Notes: generated by a model not told the origin, from the letters alone. A stretch of 64,000 nucleotides of DNA from JACVRW01 sp963771715 (GCA_963771715.1 CAVYUQ010000002.1:26698-90697); one strand, 5' to 3'; positions 26,845 through 36,608 are shown, numbered from the stretch's first letter. Numbers and translations: made by a program.

Positions 26845-27932
26845 TGCAGGTGGCGGAGGCCCCCGCCACGCGCGAGGAGCTCGGCGCCGCGCTCGCCAGC
26901 GCCGCCGAGGCCGGCACGCCGGTCCGGTTCCGCGGCGGCGGCACCAAGCTGGGCTGGCCTCCGGCCGCGCCGCCGGACGCCGTCGAGCTCTCCACCGCGG
27001 GCCTGAACGCGATCGTCGAGCACAACGCGGGCGACCTGACGGCGGTGCTCGAGCCCGGCGTGCTGCTCGCGGACGCGCAGGCCCTGTTCGCCAAGGAGGG
27101 GCAGCGGCTCGCGCTCGACCCGCCCGACGGCGGCGCCACCGTCGGCGGCGTGGTCGCGAGCGGCGACACCGGCCCGCTGCGGGGCCGGTACGGCGGCCCG
27201 CGCGACCTGGTCGTGGGCATGCGCGTGGCGCTCTCCGACGGCACGCTCGCCAAGAGCGGCGGCAAGGTGATCAAGAACGTGGCCGGCTACGACATCGCCA
27301 AGCTGTTCGCGGGCTCCTTCGGAACCCTCGGCGCGATCGTGGAGCTGTCGGTGCGGCTGCACCCGATCGCACCGGACAGCTCCACCGCGCTCGGCGAGGC
27401 GCGCGATCCGGACGAGCTCGCGCGCGCGGCCGACGCGCTCGGGCGCTCGGCGCTCGAGCACCACGGCATCGACGTGAGCTGGGGCGGCGGGCGCGGCCGG
27501 GTGCTGGCGCGCTTTGCTGGCGCCGCGCCGCGCCCCCAGGCCGAGGCGGCCGAGAAGCTGCTGCGGGCCGAGGGCGTGGCGAGCGAGATCGTCGACGACG
27601 ACGATTCGCTTTGGGACGCGCAGCGCGCCGCCCAGCGCGGCCCGCTCGTGGTCAAGGTGTCCGGCCTCCCCACGCGTCTGCCGCGGCTGGTGCGGGCGGT
27701 GGAAGAGCTCGGCGGCTCGCTCGTGGGCCGCGCCACGCTCGGGCTCTCCTGGGTGCGCTTCGAGGAGCCGTCGGCGGCTGCGGTGGAGCGGCTGCGGCGC
27801 GAGTTCATCGCCGTGGTGCTCGACCGTCCGGCGGAGCTCGACGTGGATCCGCTCGGGCCGATGGACCCCGCCACGCTCGGGCTGATGCAACGCGTGAAGG
27901 AGCGCTTCGATCCCGCGGGGGTGTGCGTGTGA
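26844..27932 (+). CDS. glcE: Glycolate oxidase FAD-binding subunit GlcE
   Basis: A 362-residue protein homologous to GlcD but with a shorter C domain, as usual for GlcE. It has FRGGGTKLGWPPA, LALDPPDGGATVGGVVASGD and KSGGKVIKNVAGYDIAKLFA, covering the FAD-binding fold. The ATG overlaps the glcD stop by one base, and the stop TGA overlaps the GTG of glcF. It pairs with GlcD and GlcF in the membrane-associated glycolate oxidase. Confidence 0.9.
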   Translation: MQVAEAPATREELGAALASAAEAGTPVRFRGGGTKLGWPPAAPPDAVELSTAGLNAIVEHNAGDLTAVLEPGVLLADAQALFAKEGQRLALDPPDGGATVGGVVASGDTGPLRGRYGGPRDLVVGMRVALSDGTLAKSGGKVIKNVAGYDIAKLFAGSFGTLGAIVELSVRLHPIAPDSSTALGEARDPDELARAADALGRSALEHHGIDVSWGGGRGRVLARFAGAAPRPQAEAAEKLLRAEGVASEIVDDDDSLWDAQRAAQRGPLVVKVSGLPTRLPRLVRAVEELGGSLVGRATLGLSWVRFEEPSAAAVERLRREFIAVVLDRPAELDVDPLGPMDPATLGLMQRVKERFDPAGVCV

Positions 27933-29191
27933 ACGGCTACGACGCCACGCGCGCGCCGCAGCTCGACCTGATCGGCGACTGCGTTCACTGCGGCTTCTGC
28001 CTGCCCACCTGCCCGACGTACGTGCTCTGGGGCGAGGAGATGGACTCGCCGCGCGGGCGCATCGTGCTGATGAAGGAGGGCCACGAGGAGATCTCCGCGC
28101 CGCTCGTGACCCACCTCGACCGCTGCCTCGGCTGCATGGCCTGCGTGACCGCGTGCCCGTCGGGCGTTCAGTACGACAAGCTGATCGAGGACGCCCGCGC
28201 GCAGCTGGAGCGCAACGTGGAGCGGCCGCCGCTCGAGCGCGCGCAGCGGCGGCTGATCTTCGGGCTGTTCACGCGGCCGGGCCGCCTGCGGGTGCTTGCC
28301 CCGGGGGCCGTGGTCGCGCAGAAGCTCGGGCTGCCCCGGCTGGCGCGGCGGAGGCGGCTGCGGCGGCTCGCCCCGCGCCTCGCGGCGCTCACCGCCATGA
28401 CGCCGGACGTGCCGCTGCGGCGCTCGCTCTCCCGGCTCCCCAGGCGCTACGAGGCGCGCGGCGAGCGGCGCGGGACTGTGGCGCTGCTCCAGGGCTGCGT
28501 ACAGCGGGTGTTCTTCGCCGACGTGAACGACGCCACCGCCCGCGTGCTCGCCGCCGAGGGCTTCGACGTGCACGTGCCGCGCCTGCCGCGCTGCTGCGGC
28601 GCGCTGCCGATGCACGCCGGTGAGGACGCGCAGGCGCGCGCGCTCGCCAAGGCGACGATCGAGGAGCTCGAGGGGTACGAGACCGTCGTCGTGAACGCCG
28701 CCGGCTGCGGCTCGGCCATGAAGGACTACGGGCACGTCCTGCGCGACGAGCCGGCCTGGGCCGAGCGCGCGGCCGCCTTCGCGGCAAAGGTGCGCGACGC
28801 CACCGAGCTGCTCGCGGACGCGGGGCCGCGCGAGCGTCGGCGGCCGGTGGAGCTCAAGGTGGCCTACCACGACGCCTGCCATCTCGCCCATGCGCAGGGT
28901 GTGCGTGCCCAGCCGCGCGAGCTGCTGCGAGGGATTCCGGGGCTTGAGCTGGTCGAGCCGGCGGAATGGGAGCTCTGCTGCGGGTCGGCCGGCATCTACA
29001 ACCTGGTGCAGCCGGAGCCCGCCGCCGAGCTTGGCGAGCGCAAGGCGCGGAACCTCCTGGACACGGGGGCCGAGGCCGTAGTGGCAGGCAACCCGGGATG
29101 CGCGCTCCAGATCGCCGCGCACACCGAGCGCCTCGGACGCCGGCTCCCGGTGCTGCACCCGATGGAGCTGCTGGCGCGCTCGATCGGCTGA
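27929..29191 (+). CDS. glcF: Glycolate oxidase iron-sulfur subunit GlcF
   Basis: A 420-residue protein. Two [4Fe-4S] motifs, CVHCGFCLPTCPTY (residue about 18) and CLGCMACVTACPSGV (about 67), are followed by two CCG domains (PRCCGALPMHAGEDAQ and ELCCGSAGIYNL) with AYHDACHLAHAQ between. It transfers electrons from GlcD to the quinone pool. The GTG start shares bases with the glcE stop. It is the last gene of the lldP-glcDEF operon; downstream the G+C content drops into the accessory stretch. Confidence 0.92.
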   Translation: MNGYDATRAPQLDLIGDCVHCGFCLPTCPTYVLWGEEMDSPRGRIVLMKEGHEEISAPLVTHLDRCLGCMACVTACPSGVQYDKLIEDARAQLERNVERPPLERAQRRLIFGLFTRPGRLRVLAPGAVVAQKLGLPRLARRRRLRRLAPRLAALTAMTPDVPLRRSLSRLPRRYEARGERRGTVALLQGCVQRVFFADVNDATARVLAAEGFDVHVPRLPRCCGALPMHAGEDAQARALAKATIEELEGYETVVVNAAGCGSAMKDYGHVLRDEPAWAERAAAFAAKVRDATELLADAGPRERRRPVELKVAYHDACHLAHAQGVRAQPRELLRGIPGLELVEPAEWELCCGSAGIYNLVQPEPAAELGERKARNLLDTGAEAVVAGNPGCALQIAAHTERLGRRLPVLHPMELLARSIG

Positions 29192-29381
29192 GGTGCGACC
29201 CGCTCGAGTCGGAGCAGGGCACGGCCATGTGCCTCTGCACGAACCAGAGCAGGTTGGACTGCCACCAGCCTACGAAGGCAGGTACAGAGCGGGATGCGTC
29301 ATGTGTGTAGCCATGCGGCCGGCCTCGTGGGTTCTCGCGCCCCGCGTTAGCGCGGCTGACTGGCCACCTGTAGCGGGTTGG

Positions 29382-29441
29382 TCAGAGGACGAAGACAACC
29401 AGCAGGATGATGAGGATTAGTGCTCCGATACCGATGTACAT
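29382..29441 (-). CDS. Nineteen-residue hydrophobic membrane peptide
   Basis: A 20-codon frame (ATG 29441 to TGA 29382) encodes MYIGIGALILIILLVVFVL, a single membrane helix with no charged residues. A strong ribosome site, AGGGGGG, sits four bases before the ATG. Peptides with this MYIGIG start are recalled as small proteins in actinobacterial genomes, but no search was possible. The sequence is too hydrophobic and too well provided with an RBS to be chance in a high-G+C genome. It lies between glcF and an orphan 290-residue gene. Function is unknown. Confidence 0.6.
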   Translation of the reverse strand: MYIGIGALILIILLVVFVL

Positions 29442-29516
29442 GTGCCCCCCTTTCTTCGCTTGTACGCGAGTGCCCCGCGTGTGCCGTCGCAAACATGCCG
29501 AGAGGGTCGCGAGCGC

Positions 29517-30389
29517 TTAGGAAATGTGAATCGGTGGGCCTAGCGAGAGCGCCACGGCGGACATCTTCGCGTTCATGAACGACAGGAACGCTGCGTTCTC
29601 TGGGTACTGCGCGAACTGCCAGCACCAGAGTGAGAAGAGGTATTGCTCGCCCGGGCGCATGTTGGGGACGACCACGGGGAAGAAGTCGATCGGGCCGAAC
29701 GGTGGACTGGCCATGGAGGCAGCGTTGGCGAGTTCGCCCTCATCTGAGTCGCCGGTGAATGCGGGGGCTCCGCTCTGAAGCCACATTGCCGAATCGCGCT
29801 GGGTCAGCGTTGCGCCCCCTAGGCGTACCGAGAAGCCGAGACCGCCACGGCTCTGCAGCGAGGGAAGGTCCTCGAAAGTCGTCCAGCTCCAATTGAAAGC
29901 CCCCACGGGTGTGATTGCCGCCGAGACCGGGCTTGAGGTGTTTGAGGTCACGTAGAGGTTCACGCCCGCGACGGAGTACCCCATAGACCCGAAGGTGGTC
30001 AGCGACCCGTCGGCGACGGCCCCGAGCGCCAAGCCGCCGCCGGACTGCCATTCATCGGCGTACGGCGGCGAGAAGACCACGTCGTTCGCGAAGAGCGTCA
30101 AGTGCAGTCTCCCGATCGGCTGGAATCTCATGTCGGAGACCAGCCGGGCGCTCACATGGCGCAGAAGGTCTGATCTTGAGCCCAGCCCACCGAACTCGCG
30201 CTCGGCGTCGAGCGCGCCAGGCTGTTCAACGGCAGTGCTCATCTCCTCCAGCTGGCGCTCGAGCCCCGCGGAGACATACTCAACGATCTCCGAGGTGTCT
30301 CGTTCGCGCTCCTGTTGGTCGGGAGGCGTGGTATCGAAGACGAAGACCTCCCGCTCCCGCACCCGTTCCTCGATCATCGTGCGAAACAT
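29517..30389 (-). CDS. Orphan 290-residue protein, unknown function
   Basis: I do not recognise this protein. There is no signal peptide or membrane helix. The N-terminal 75 residues are highly charged and helical (EERVREREVFVF, SAGLERQLEEM), and the rest is rich in Ser, Thr, Gly and aromatics with a beta-strand-like pattern (GLGFSVRLGGATLTQ, QYLFSLWCWQF). The ATG at 30389 is preferred over a GTG six bases upstream because AAGGAAGGAG sits 8 bases before it. G+C is lower than in flanking operons, fitting recent acquisition. A structural or particle-like protein is possible, but nothing supports it directly. Confidence 0.62.
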   Translation of the reverse strand: MFRTMIEERVREREVFVFDTTPPDQQERERDTSEIVEYVSAGLERQLEEMSTAVEQPGALDAEREFGGLGSRSDLLRHVSARLVSDMRFQPIGRLHLTLFANDVVFSPPYADEWQSGGGLALGAVADGSLTTFGSMGYSVAGVNLYVTSNTSSPVSAAITPVGAFNWSWTTFEDLPSLQSRGGLGFSVRLGGATLTQRDSAMWLQSGAPAFTGDSDEGELANAASMASPPFGPIDFFPVVVPNMRPGEQYLFSLWCWQFAQYPENAAFLSFMNAKMSAVALSLGPPIHIS

Positions 30390-31106
30390 CGCCACATCTC
30401 CTTCCTTGGAGCGATCTGGCCATGTGAATCCAGCCCGCTGAGCCCTCCTCTCTGAGGGCGCCCTCGGTGGAGCCGGAGAGCCACAGTTCGACCGAAGGCG
30501 GTGCTGACGGTCAAGCTATCGGGCGTTGTCAGAGCGGTCAAGGAGCGCCCGCCCCAGCTGTCGCTCGTCGCGCAAAGCACAAGCGGTCGCTTAGTCCTCA
30601 TGACGACTCTCGCGGCGCCCGTTCATGCAGCGGAAGGCGAGGGACTTGCCGGGGTGCTGCTTTCTCTCCAATGAATCGCGGCCGACGGTCCGCCGGCGGC
30701 TACTCGAAGCGACCAGACCTGTTGAGCATTCAGCAGTCAACGCCGATCTAGACCGCGGTGCGAGCGGCTGCGGCCCGTGGCGAGCCTTCCGGTCGGTCTA
30801 GGCGACTAGGACTCGAAGGGAACCGGTCGACTTGGGTACCGCAAGAGATCCATACTTCACCATTGGTGTGGATTTGCTCTTGCTTGTCGTTTTCTTCTCG
30901 TGCGTCGCAATGGTCGACGGTTGAGGGCCGCCATTACTTTGACGACGGGTCCTACCACAGACAGTGCGGCCTGGCTACTTATGGACTTGCGGAGTGCGGC
31001 GCCGCCTGGGGCAGCGCGCCATGCCAGAAGCGCTATGTCGGAGGAACGGACGGCCTTATGCCGAGGCATTGGGTTCGCCTCGGGCCGAGTTGTCCGGGAG
31101 ATATCC
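30390..31106. other. Gene-poor stretch of about 700 bases
   Basis: No convincing protein gene is visible on either strand. The open frames here lack ribosome sites and have non-native, low-complexity composition. The notable content is a strong hairpin with a T-rich tail at 30841-30900, described separately. The 3' end holds the promoter and RBS (GGGAG) of the gene at 31107. G+C is lower than in the rest of the window. Confidence 0.55.
30841..30900 (+). terminator. Hairpin with T-rich tail in a geneless region
   Basis: GCAAGAG (30841-30847) pairs with CTCTTGC (30877-30883), and ATCCATAC (30848-30855) pairs with GTGTGGAT (30866-30873), leaving a 3-base bulge and a 10-base loop. TTGTCGTTTTCTTCTC follows, which makes it look like an intrinsic terminator on the plus strand. 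No plus-strand gene is visible just upstream, so it may end an unrecognised small RNA. Confidence 0.5.
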
Positions 31107-31709
31107 ATGGGTGACCAGATAGGCGGCAAGCAGATGGCAGGTCGACGTCTTCTCGTATTCGGTCTGGTCGCGGCATTGGCTGCGGCAGGGGGCACGGCTT
31201 GGGCTGTCACTCAGGCTGATAACGCCCCGGGTCTGCCCGCGCCGACGGCGGGGATAGTCGCGCAGGGAACGGCGCCAAGCGGTGCGAGCTACACGATCTC
31301 CCGAATCGACGCGCAGCGGGTCGGCGAGGATCCGTCCGACGCGTTCTGTTTCGAGATATCTACTCCGGCCGCGAGTGCGCAGGGGTGTGCCCCGGTTCCC
31401 GACGAAGCTGGGCGCATCAACGGTCAGCCGCAGCGCCCATCGTTTGCACTACTCGGTTCGGACCGGTTTTTTGTGGCGGTTGCTCCGCGAGGAGTGGACG
31501 CGATGGAGGTCGGGGTCGTCGGGCAGGCGAACGCGGCGAGATCGCGGTCGCTTGACGCCGGCTCCGCCGGAAGGCTTCTGCTAGCCATCGTCGGCGGGCG
31601 TCAGACAGGGTCGCGCGACCCCTCAGCCTCGCGGGACTACGAGGTGCGCCTGCTGGACGCGAACGGCCGTCGCGTGAGCGCGGTCGCTATGAGCGATCCC
31701 GGCGAGTAG
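31107..31709 (+). CDS. Membrane-anchored or secreted protein, unknown function
   Basis: A 200-residue protein. Residues 12-32 (RRLLVFGLVAALAAAGGTAW) form a signal anchor or signal peptide. The exported part contains a Cys pair (AFCFEIS and AQGCAP) that could form a disulfide, and ends in a charged segment. No family is recognised. ATG 31107 is preceded by GGGAG at good spacing. The style recalls small exported proteins frequent in Solirubrobacterales, but this is only an impression. It stands alone between geneless stretches. Confidence 0.62.
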   Translation: MGDQIGGKQMAGRRLLVFGLVAALAAAGGTAWAVTQADNAPGLPAPTAGIVAQGTAPSGASYTISRIDAQRVGEDPSDAFCFEISTPAASAQGCAPVPDEAGRINGQPQRPSFALLGSDRFFVAVAPRGVDAMEVGVVGQANAARSRSLDAGSAGRLLLAIVGGRQTGSRDPSASRDYEVRLLDANGRRVSAVAMSDPGE

Positions 31710-31804
31710 TCGTCGGCTCGTCCAGACGAAGCGGGTGTCCCCAGCAGCGCCTGCCAACCCGGTTCGCTCCCGTACCGGTCCCCCGGCGGGAGGTTGCATC
31801 GAGG

Positions 31805-32149
31805 TCAGCGACATCGGAGCGACCTGCCGTACGCGGAGTAGGTGTCGCTTGGGAACACCCGCAGCCGAAGCCTGAGCGTGCAGTCGGCCGCCACGCCGTC
31901 GACCGTCACCGTGCAGAGGTTCCAAGGTCGCTGCGCCGTCGGCTCGCAGTCCTTCACCGAAACCTTGCTGAGCCGCGTCGGCCTGTTCAGCAGCGGTGCA
32001 AGATACTTGCGTGCCGTCCGCTCAGCGGCCTGCTCGACGCTCTCGGCCTTCCCACGCGCATTCGGATTCGGAGGGGGCACATCGCCCCAAGCGACCACGC
32101 CGATCGCGAACAGCGCCAGCGCCAGCGCCACGAGCAGGACCACGCGCAT
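31805..32149 (-). CDS. Small exported protein, unknown function
   Basis: A 114-residue protein with an N-terminal hydrophobic segment (residues 3-23, ending VVAWGD) acting as a signal peptide or anchor. The exported domain has three or four Cys (VKDCEP, NLCTV, ADCTLRL, RSLRCR) suitable for disulfides and reads like a small beta-rich domain. The ATG at 32149 has AGGAG five bases upstream, which decides the start over a longer frame. A stable tetraloop hairpin lies just upstream at 32170-32187. No family is recognised. Confidence 0.6.
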   Translation of the reverse strand: MRVVLLVALALALFAIGVVAWGDVPPPNPNARGKAESVEQAAERTARKYLAPLLNRPTRLSKVSVKDCEPTAQRPWNLCTVTVDGVAADCTLRLRLRVFPSDTYSAYGRSLRCR

Positions 32150-32454
32150 ACGGAACTCCTTTGGGCCAGTCGGGGCTTCGGCCCCGAATGCGCGCGAGCC
32201 TACCCCCCGCACGACACACAATGCGAACCTGATGGCGCGGGTCGAGGCTGAGCCGGTTTCGCTGCCTCGATAGCGCTCGCCTGATTTGCTGGAGACCAGG
32301 TCGAGCCGGTAGGACCTGGCGACGTCGTCGAACAACCGGAGTCCACTCGCCCGCGACGTAGGGGTGCAGGTCCAGGCGGAACTCGTCGATCAAGTCGAGC
32401 CCGCATGAGCGACCGCCAGAAAGCTGACGCCGCCCCAGACCGAAGATCGGCTCC
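32150..32454. other. Intergenic stretch with a stable tetraloop hairpin
   Basis: No gene is seen in these 305 bases. TCGGGGC-TTCG-GCCCCGA at 32170-32187 is a perfect 7-bp stem; on the minus strand it lies 21 bases upstream of the ATG at 32149, ahead of that gene's ribosome site. It could affect translation or be a leader/terminator element. The rest shows nothing recognisable. Confidence 0.5.
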
Positions 32455-33060
32455 TCACCCCGCCCGCCGGTAGCGGATGTGCGTGGCGAGCGGAGAGTGG
32501 AGCACCTCGACCGGCTCGAACCCGAGGGACTCGACTCCGTCGAACAGCCGCTCGCCGGACCGGAGGAGTACGGGGGCGATGTCGAGCGTGAGTTCGTCGA
32601 TCACTCCGGCGGCGAGCGCCTGACGGACGGTCGAGGCGCCGCCCGCGATGTCGATGCCATCCTCGCCGGCCGTCTCACGCGCCTGCGCGTAGGCGGCCTC
32701 GAAGCCCTGGGTGACGAAGTGGAAGCTCGTGCCGCCCTCCATCTCGATCGGCTCGCGGGCGTGGTGGGTGAGCACGAAAACCGGCGCGTGGTAGGGCGGC
32801 TCGGAGCCCCACCATCCATCCCAGTCCTCATCCCACTCGCCGCGGATCGGCCCGAACATGTTCCGGCCCATGACGTAGGCCCCGCGCGGTCGCATGAGCC
32901 AGCCCTCTGCCGTCGCGTCGGCGTCGTTCGCGCGCTCGTCGCCGAGGTGCCAGCTATGGACCTCCCTGCCGCGCTTCCCCAGCGGATTCTCCCGGCTCTG
33001 GTCCGGCCCGGCGACGAAGCCGTCGAGCGAGATCGACATGTGGCAGGTGGTGCCCGGCAT
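32455..33060 (-). CDS. Dihydrofolate-reductase-like (RibD C-terminal domain) protein
   Basis: A 201-residue protein of the RibD_C/YwjB-type dihydrofolate-reductase-like family. MSISLDGFVAGP at the N terminus, AYVMGRNMFGP, PVFVLTHH near the middle and IDIAGGASTVRQAL followed by DELTLDIAPVLLRSGERLF are all hallmarks. It probably binds NADPH and reduces an unknown cytoplasmic substrate. ATG 33060 has GGAGG six bases upstream. This family is often mobile or accessory, in keeping with the lower-G+C stretch it sits in. Confidence 0.85.
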   Translation of the reverse strand: MPGTTCHMSISLDGFVAGPDQSRENPLGKRGREVHSWHLGDERANDADATAEGWLMRPRGAYVMGRNMFGPIRGEWDEDWDGWWGSEPPYHAPVFVLTHHAREPIEMEGGTSFHFVTQGFEAAYAQARETAGEDGIDIAGGASTVRQALAAGVIDELTLDIAPVLLRSGERLFDGVESLGFEPVEVLHSPLATHIRYRRAG

Positions 33061-33113
33061 CGGCGTCCTCCAAGTAATTGCGGTTGCAAGCGCCGGCACC
33101 GTACCGAAAGACC

Positions 33114-33350
33114 CGCGGCCTCAAGGCGCGGCGCGAGGAGCTGGGCGCCGAGACGCTCGAGGAACATGAGCCGCTGAGCGACGAGGACCTGGAGCTGCTC
33201 GTCGCCCACGTGCGCGAGGTGATCGCGGGCGGCGATCCGCCGACCCGCAAGGCGCTGCTGCAATCCTTGGTCGAGGAGAATCAGGGTCGTCAGCCGCGCG
33301 GAGATCTACCCGTCCTTTCTTTGCCCGCGGTTCGACCACCGGGAGGGTCA
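33114..33350 (+). pseudogene. Serine recombinase C-terminal remnant
   Basis: A stretch reading LKARREELGAETLEEHEPLS, then AHVREVIAGGDP and TRKALLQSLVEE resembles the C-terminal coiled region of large serine recombinases/resolvases. One extra base near 33279 separates it from RVVSRAEIYPSF, and a further shift leads to LPAVRPPGGSV, the usual family end. There is no catalytic N-terminal domain in the window, so this is a decayed fragment of an integrase. It runs straight into a tRNA 3' fragment, the arrangement left at an integration site. Confidence 0.6.
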
Positions 33351-33351
33351 G

Positions 33352-33408
33352 TGCGCCCGTCAGGATTCGAACCCGAGACCTTTGGTTCCCGTAGCCCGAT
33401 GCTCGCCG
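33352..33408 (-). other. tRNA 3'-end fragment (possible attachment site)
   Basis: On the minus strand a T-arm, TCGGG-TTCGAAT-CCTGA, occupies 33376-33360 and is followed by CGGGCGCA (33359-33352), the shape of an acceptor 3' strand plus discriminator base. Upstream sequence contains a degenerate anticodon-arm-like region, but no 5' acceptor strand (CGCCCG) or D-arm pairs with it, so this is not an intact tRNA. A tRNA 3' end beside an integrase remnant is typical of an att site. Confidence 0.5.
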
Positions 33409-33440
33409 CCCGCCTCGCTTGCCCTTTCGCTGCAAAGCAG

Positions 33441-33467
33441 GAGTGGCCCTTACGGCAAGGGCCACTC
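33441..33467. terminator. Hairpin over the end of the glutamate-cysteine ligase gene
   Basis: GAGTGGCCCTT (33441-33451) and AAGGGCCACTC (33457-33467) form a perfect 11-bp stem with a 5-base loop. It spans the TAA stop of the minus-strand gene. No T-tract follows on the minus strand, so termination efficiency is unclear. Confidence 0.5.
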
Positions 33468-34928
33468 GTGGGCCGGCTCGTTCGCGTGCATGTGCTCGCG
33501 GTAGAGCACGGTCATCCGCCGCAGGGCCTCGGCGCGGTCGAGCTTCTGGTCCTCGTACAGGCGGTGGAAGCTCGCCGCCTGCCAGGAGGCGCCGTTCTGC
33601 CCCGTCACGCAGCGGCGCTCGATGATTCCGAGCAGGTGGTCGCGGTCGGCGGCGGCCACGCCCGCGTCCTCGAGTCCCGCGTGGGCGGCCGGGAGGAGCC
33701 GGCGCAGCATCAGCTCGGTCACGGGCACCTCCCCCACGCCGGGCCAGTAGACGTTCGCCTCGATGCCGTCGCGCGCCCCGGCGTGGAAGTTCTCCTCGGC
33801 GGCCGAGAACGACATCTGTGACCAGAGCGGGCGCTCCTCCCCCACGAGCGTGCGCACGAGCCCGTAGTAGAAGGCGGCGTTGGCGCAGATGTCGACCACC
33901 GTCGGGCCCGCGGGGAGTAGCCGGTTCTCGACGCGCAGGTGCGGACGCCCGCGGCTGGTGTCGTAGATCGGCCGGTTCCAGCGGTAGATGGTGCCGTTGT
34001 GTAGGCGGAGCTCCGGGAGCTCGGGGGTGTCGCCGCGTTCCAGCACCGCGACCGGGTCCTCGTCTTCGGTGACCGGCAGGAGCGCCGGGAAGAAGCGCAC
34101 GTTCTCCTCGAAGAGGTCGAAGATTGAGGTGATCCAGCGCTCCCCGAACCAGACGCGCGGGCGCACCCCCTGCGCCTTCAGCTCCTCGGGCCTGGTGTCG
34201 GTGGCCTGCTCGAAGAGAGCGATGCGCGTCTCGCGCCAGAGCTCGCGGCCGTAGAAGAACGGTGAGTTGGCCGCCACGGCGACCTGCGGGCCGGCGATCG
34301 CCTGGGCCGCGTTCCAGTGCTCGGCGAAGCCCTCGGGCTCGGTCTGAAGGTGCAGCTGGACGCTCGTGCAGGCCGCCTCGGGGGCGATCGTGTCGGCGAA
34401 GGTGGCGAGCCGTTCGACGCCGGCGATCGAGATCTCGAGGTCCTCGCCCCGGGCGGCGAAGATCTGCTCGTTCAGGTGGCTGTAGCGGTGACCGGCGCTG
34501 AACACCTCGGCCGTCAGATGCTGCGCCGCGACGGTCGGCAGGATGCCGATCATCATCATGTGCGCGCCGACGGTGCGCGCCCGCTCCTCGGCGCGGTTGA
34601 GGCTGAGGCGAACCGCCTCCTCGAGCTCCGTGAAGACCTCGTCCGCGAGCGTGCGCGGCGGCACGTTGATTTCCACGTTGAACTGGCCGATCTCGGTCTG
34701 GAAGTCCGCGTCGGCGATCGCCTCGAGCGCCCGCGCGTTCACCAGCGCCGGATCGCCCGCCTCGTCCGTCAGGTTCAGCTCGATCTCGAGCCCGAAAGAG
34801 CGCCGGTCGGAATCGAAGCGCGCCTCGCTCAGCATGCGCGCGAACACGTCCAGGCAGGTACGGACCTTCCGCCTGTACCGCTGGCGGTCCTCGCGCGAGA
34901 AGACGGTCGCGGTGACCTCCTGTCCCAC
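33450..34928 (-). CDS. Glutamate--cysteine ligase, GCS2 family
   Basis: A 492-residue protein of the GCS2 family. SFGLEIELNLTDEAG near residue 45, EIGQFNVEINVPPRTL, and ACTSVQLHLQTEP all match the active-site region binding glutamate, Mg and ATP. It forms gamma-glutamylcysteine; in actinobacteria lacking glutathione this product can serve ergothioneine synthesis (EgtA), so the pathway here is open. The GTG start at 34928 fits the homology. It is divergent from ettA with a 25-base spacer and ends at the hairpin next to the recombinase remnant. Confidence 0.82.
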   Translation of the reverse strand: MGQEVTATVFSREDRQRYRRKVRTCLDVFARMLSEARFDSDRRSFGLEIELNLTDEAGDPALVNARALEAIADADFQTEIGQFNVEINVPPRTLADEVFTELEEAVRLSLNRAEERARTVGAHMMMIGILPTVAAQHLTAEVFSAGHRYSHLNEQIFAARGEDLEISIAGVERLATFADTIAPEAACTSVQLHLQTEPEGFAEHWNAAQAIAGPQVAVAANSPFFYGRELWRETRIALFEQATDTRPEELKAQGVRPRVWFGERWITSIFDLFEENVRFFPALLPVTEDEDPVAVLERGDTPELPELRLHNGTIYRWNRPIYDTSRGRPHLRVENRLLPAGPTVVDICANAAFYYGLVRTLVGEERPLWSQMSFSAAEENFHAGARDGIEANVYWPGVGEVPVTELMLRRLLPAAHAGLEDAGVAAADRDHLLGIIERRCVTGQNGASWQAASFHRLYEDQKLDRAEALRRMTVLYREHMHANEPAHEWPLP

Positions 34929-34953
34929 GGCCTGACTCTATCCTCGACCGCTC

Positions 34954-36608
<1,655 letters not shown>

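Noticed and set aside
29192..29381. A Cys-containing short peptide gene just after glcF
   Set aside because: The frame (ATG near 29226) has no ribosome site and no recognisable pattern; a small CCGCG-TTAG-CGCGG stem near 29343 is the only other structure.
30467..30751. A 94-codon plus-strand frame in the geneless region
   Set aside because: No ribosome site, low-complexity Arg/Ser/Gly composition, and no hydrophobic core; I treat it as chance.
30758..31114. A 118-codon plus-strand frame overlapping the terminator-like hairpin
   Set aside because: It runs through the hairpin and overlaps the well-supported start at 31107 in another frame.
33352..33425. A complete tRNA gene on the minus strand
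   Set aside because: Only the T-arm and acceptor 3' strand fit. No 5' acceptor strand, D-arm or properly paired anticodon stem exists in the next 75 bases.
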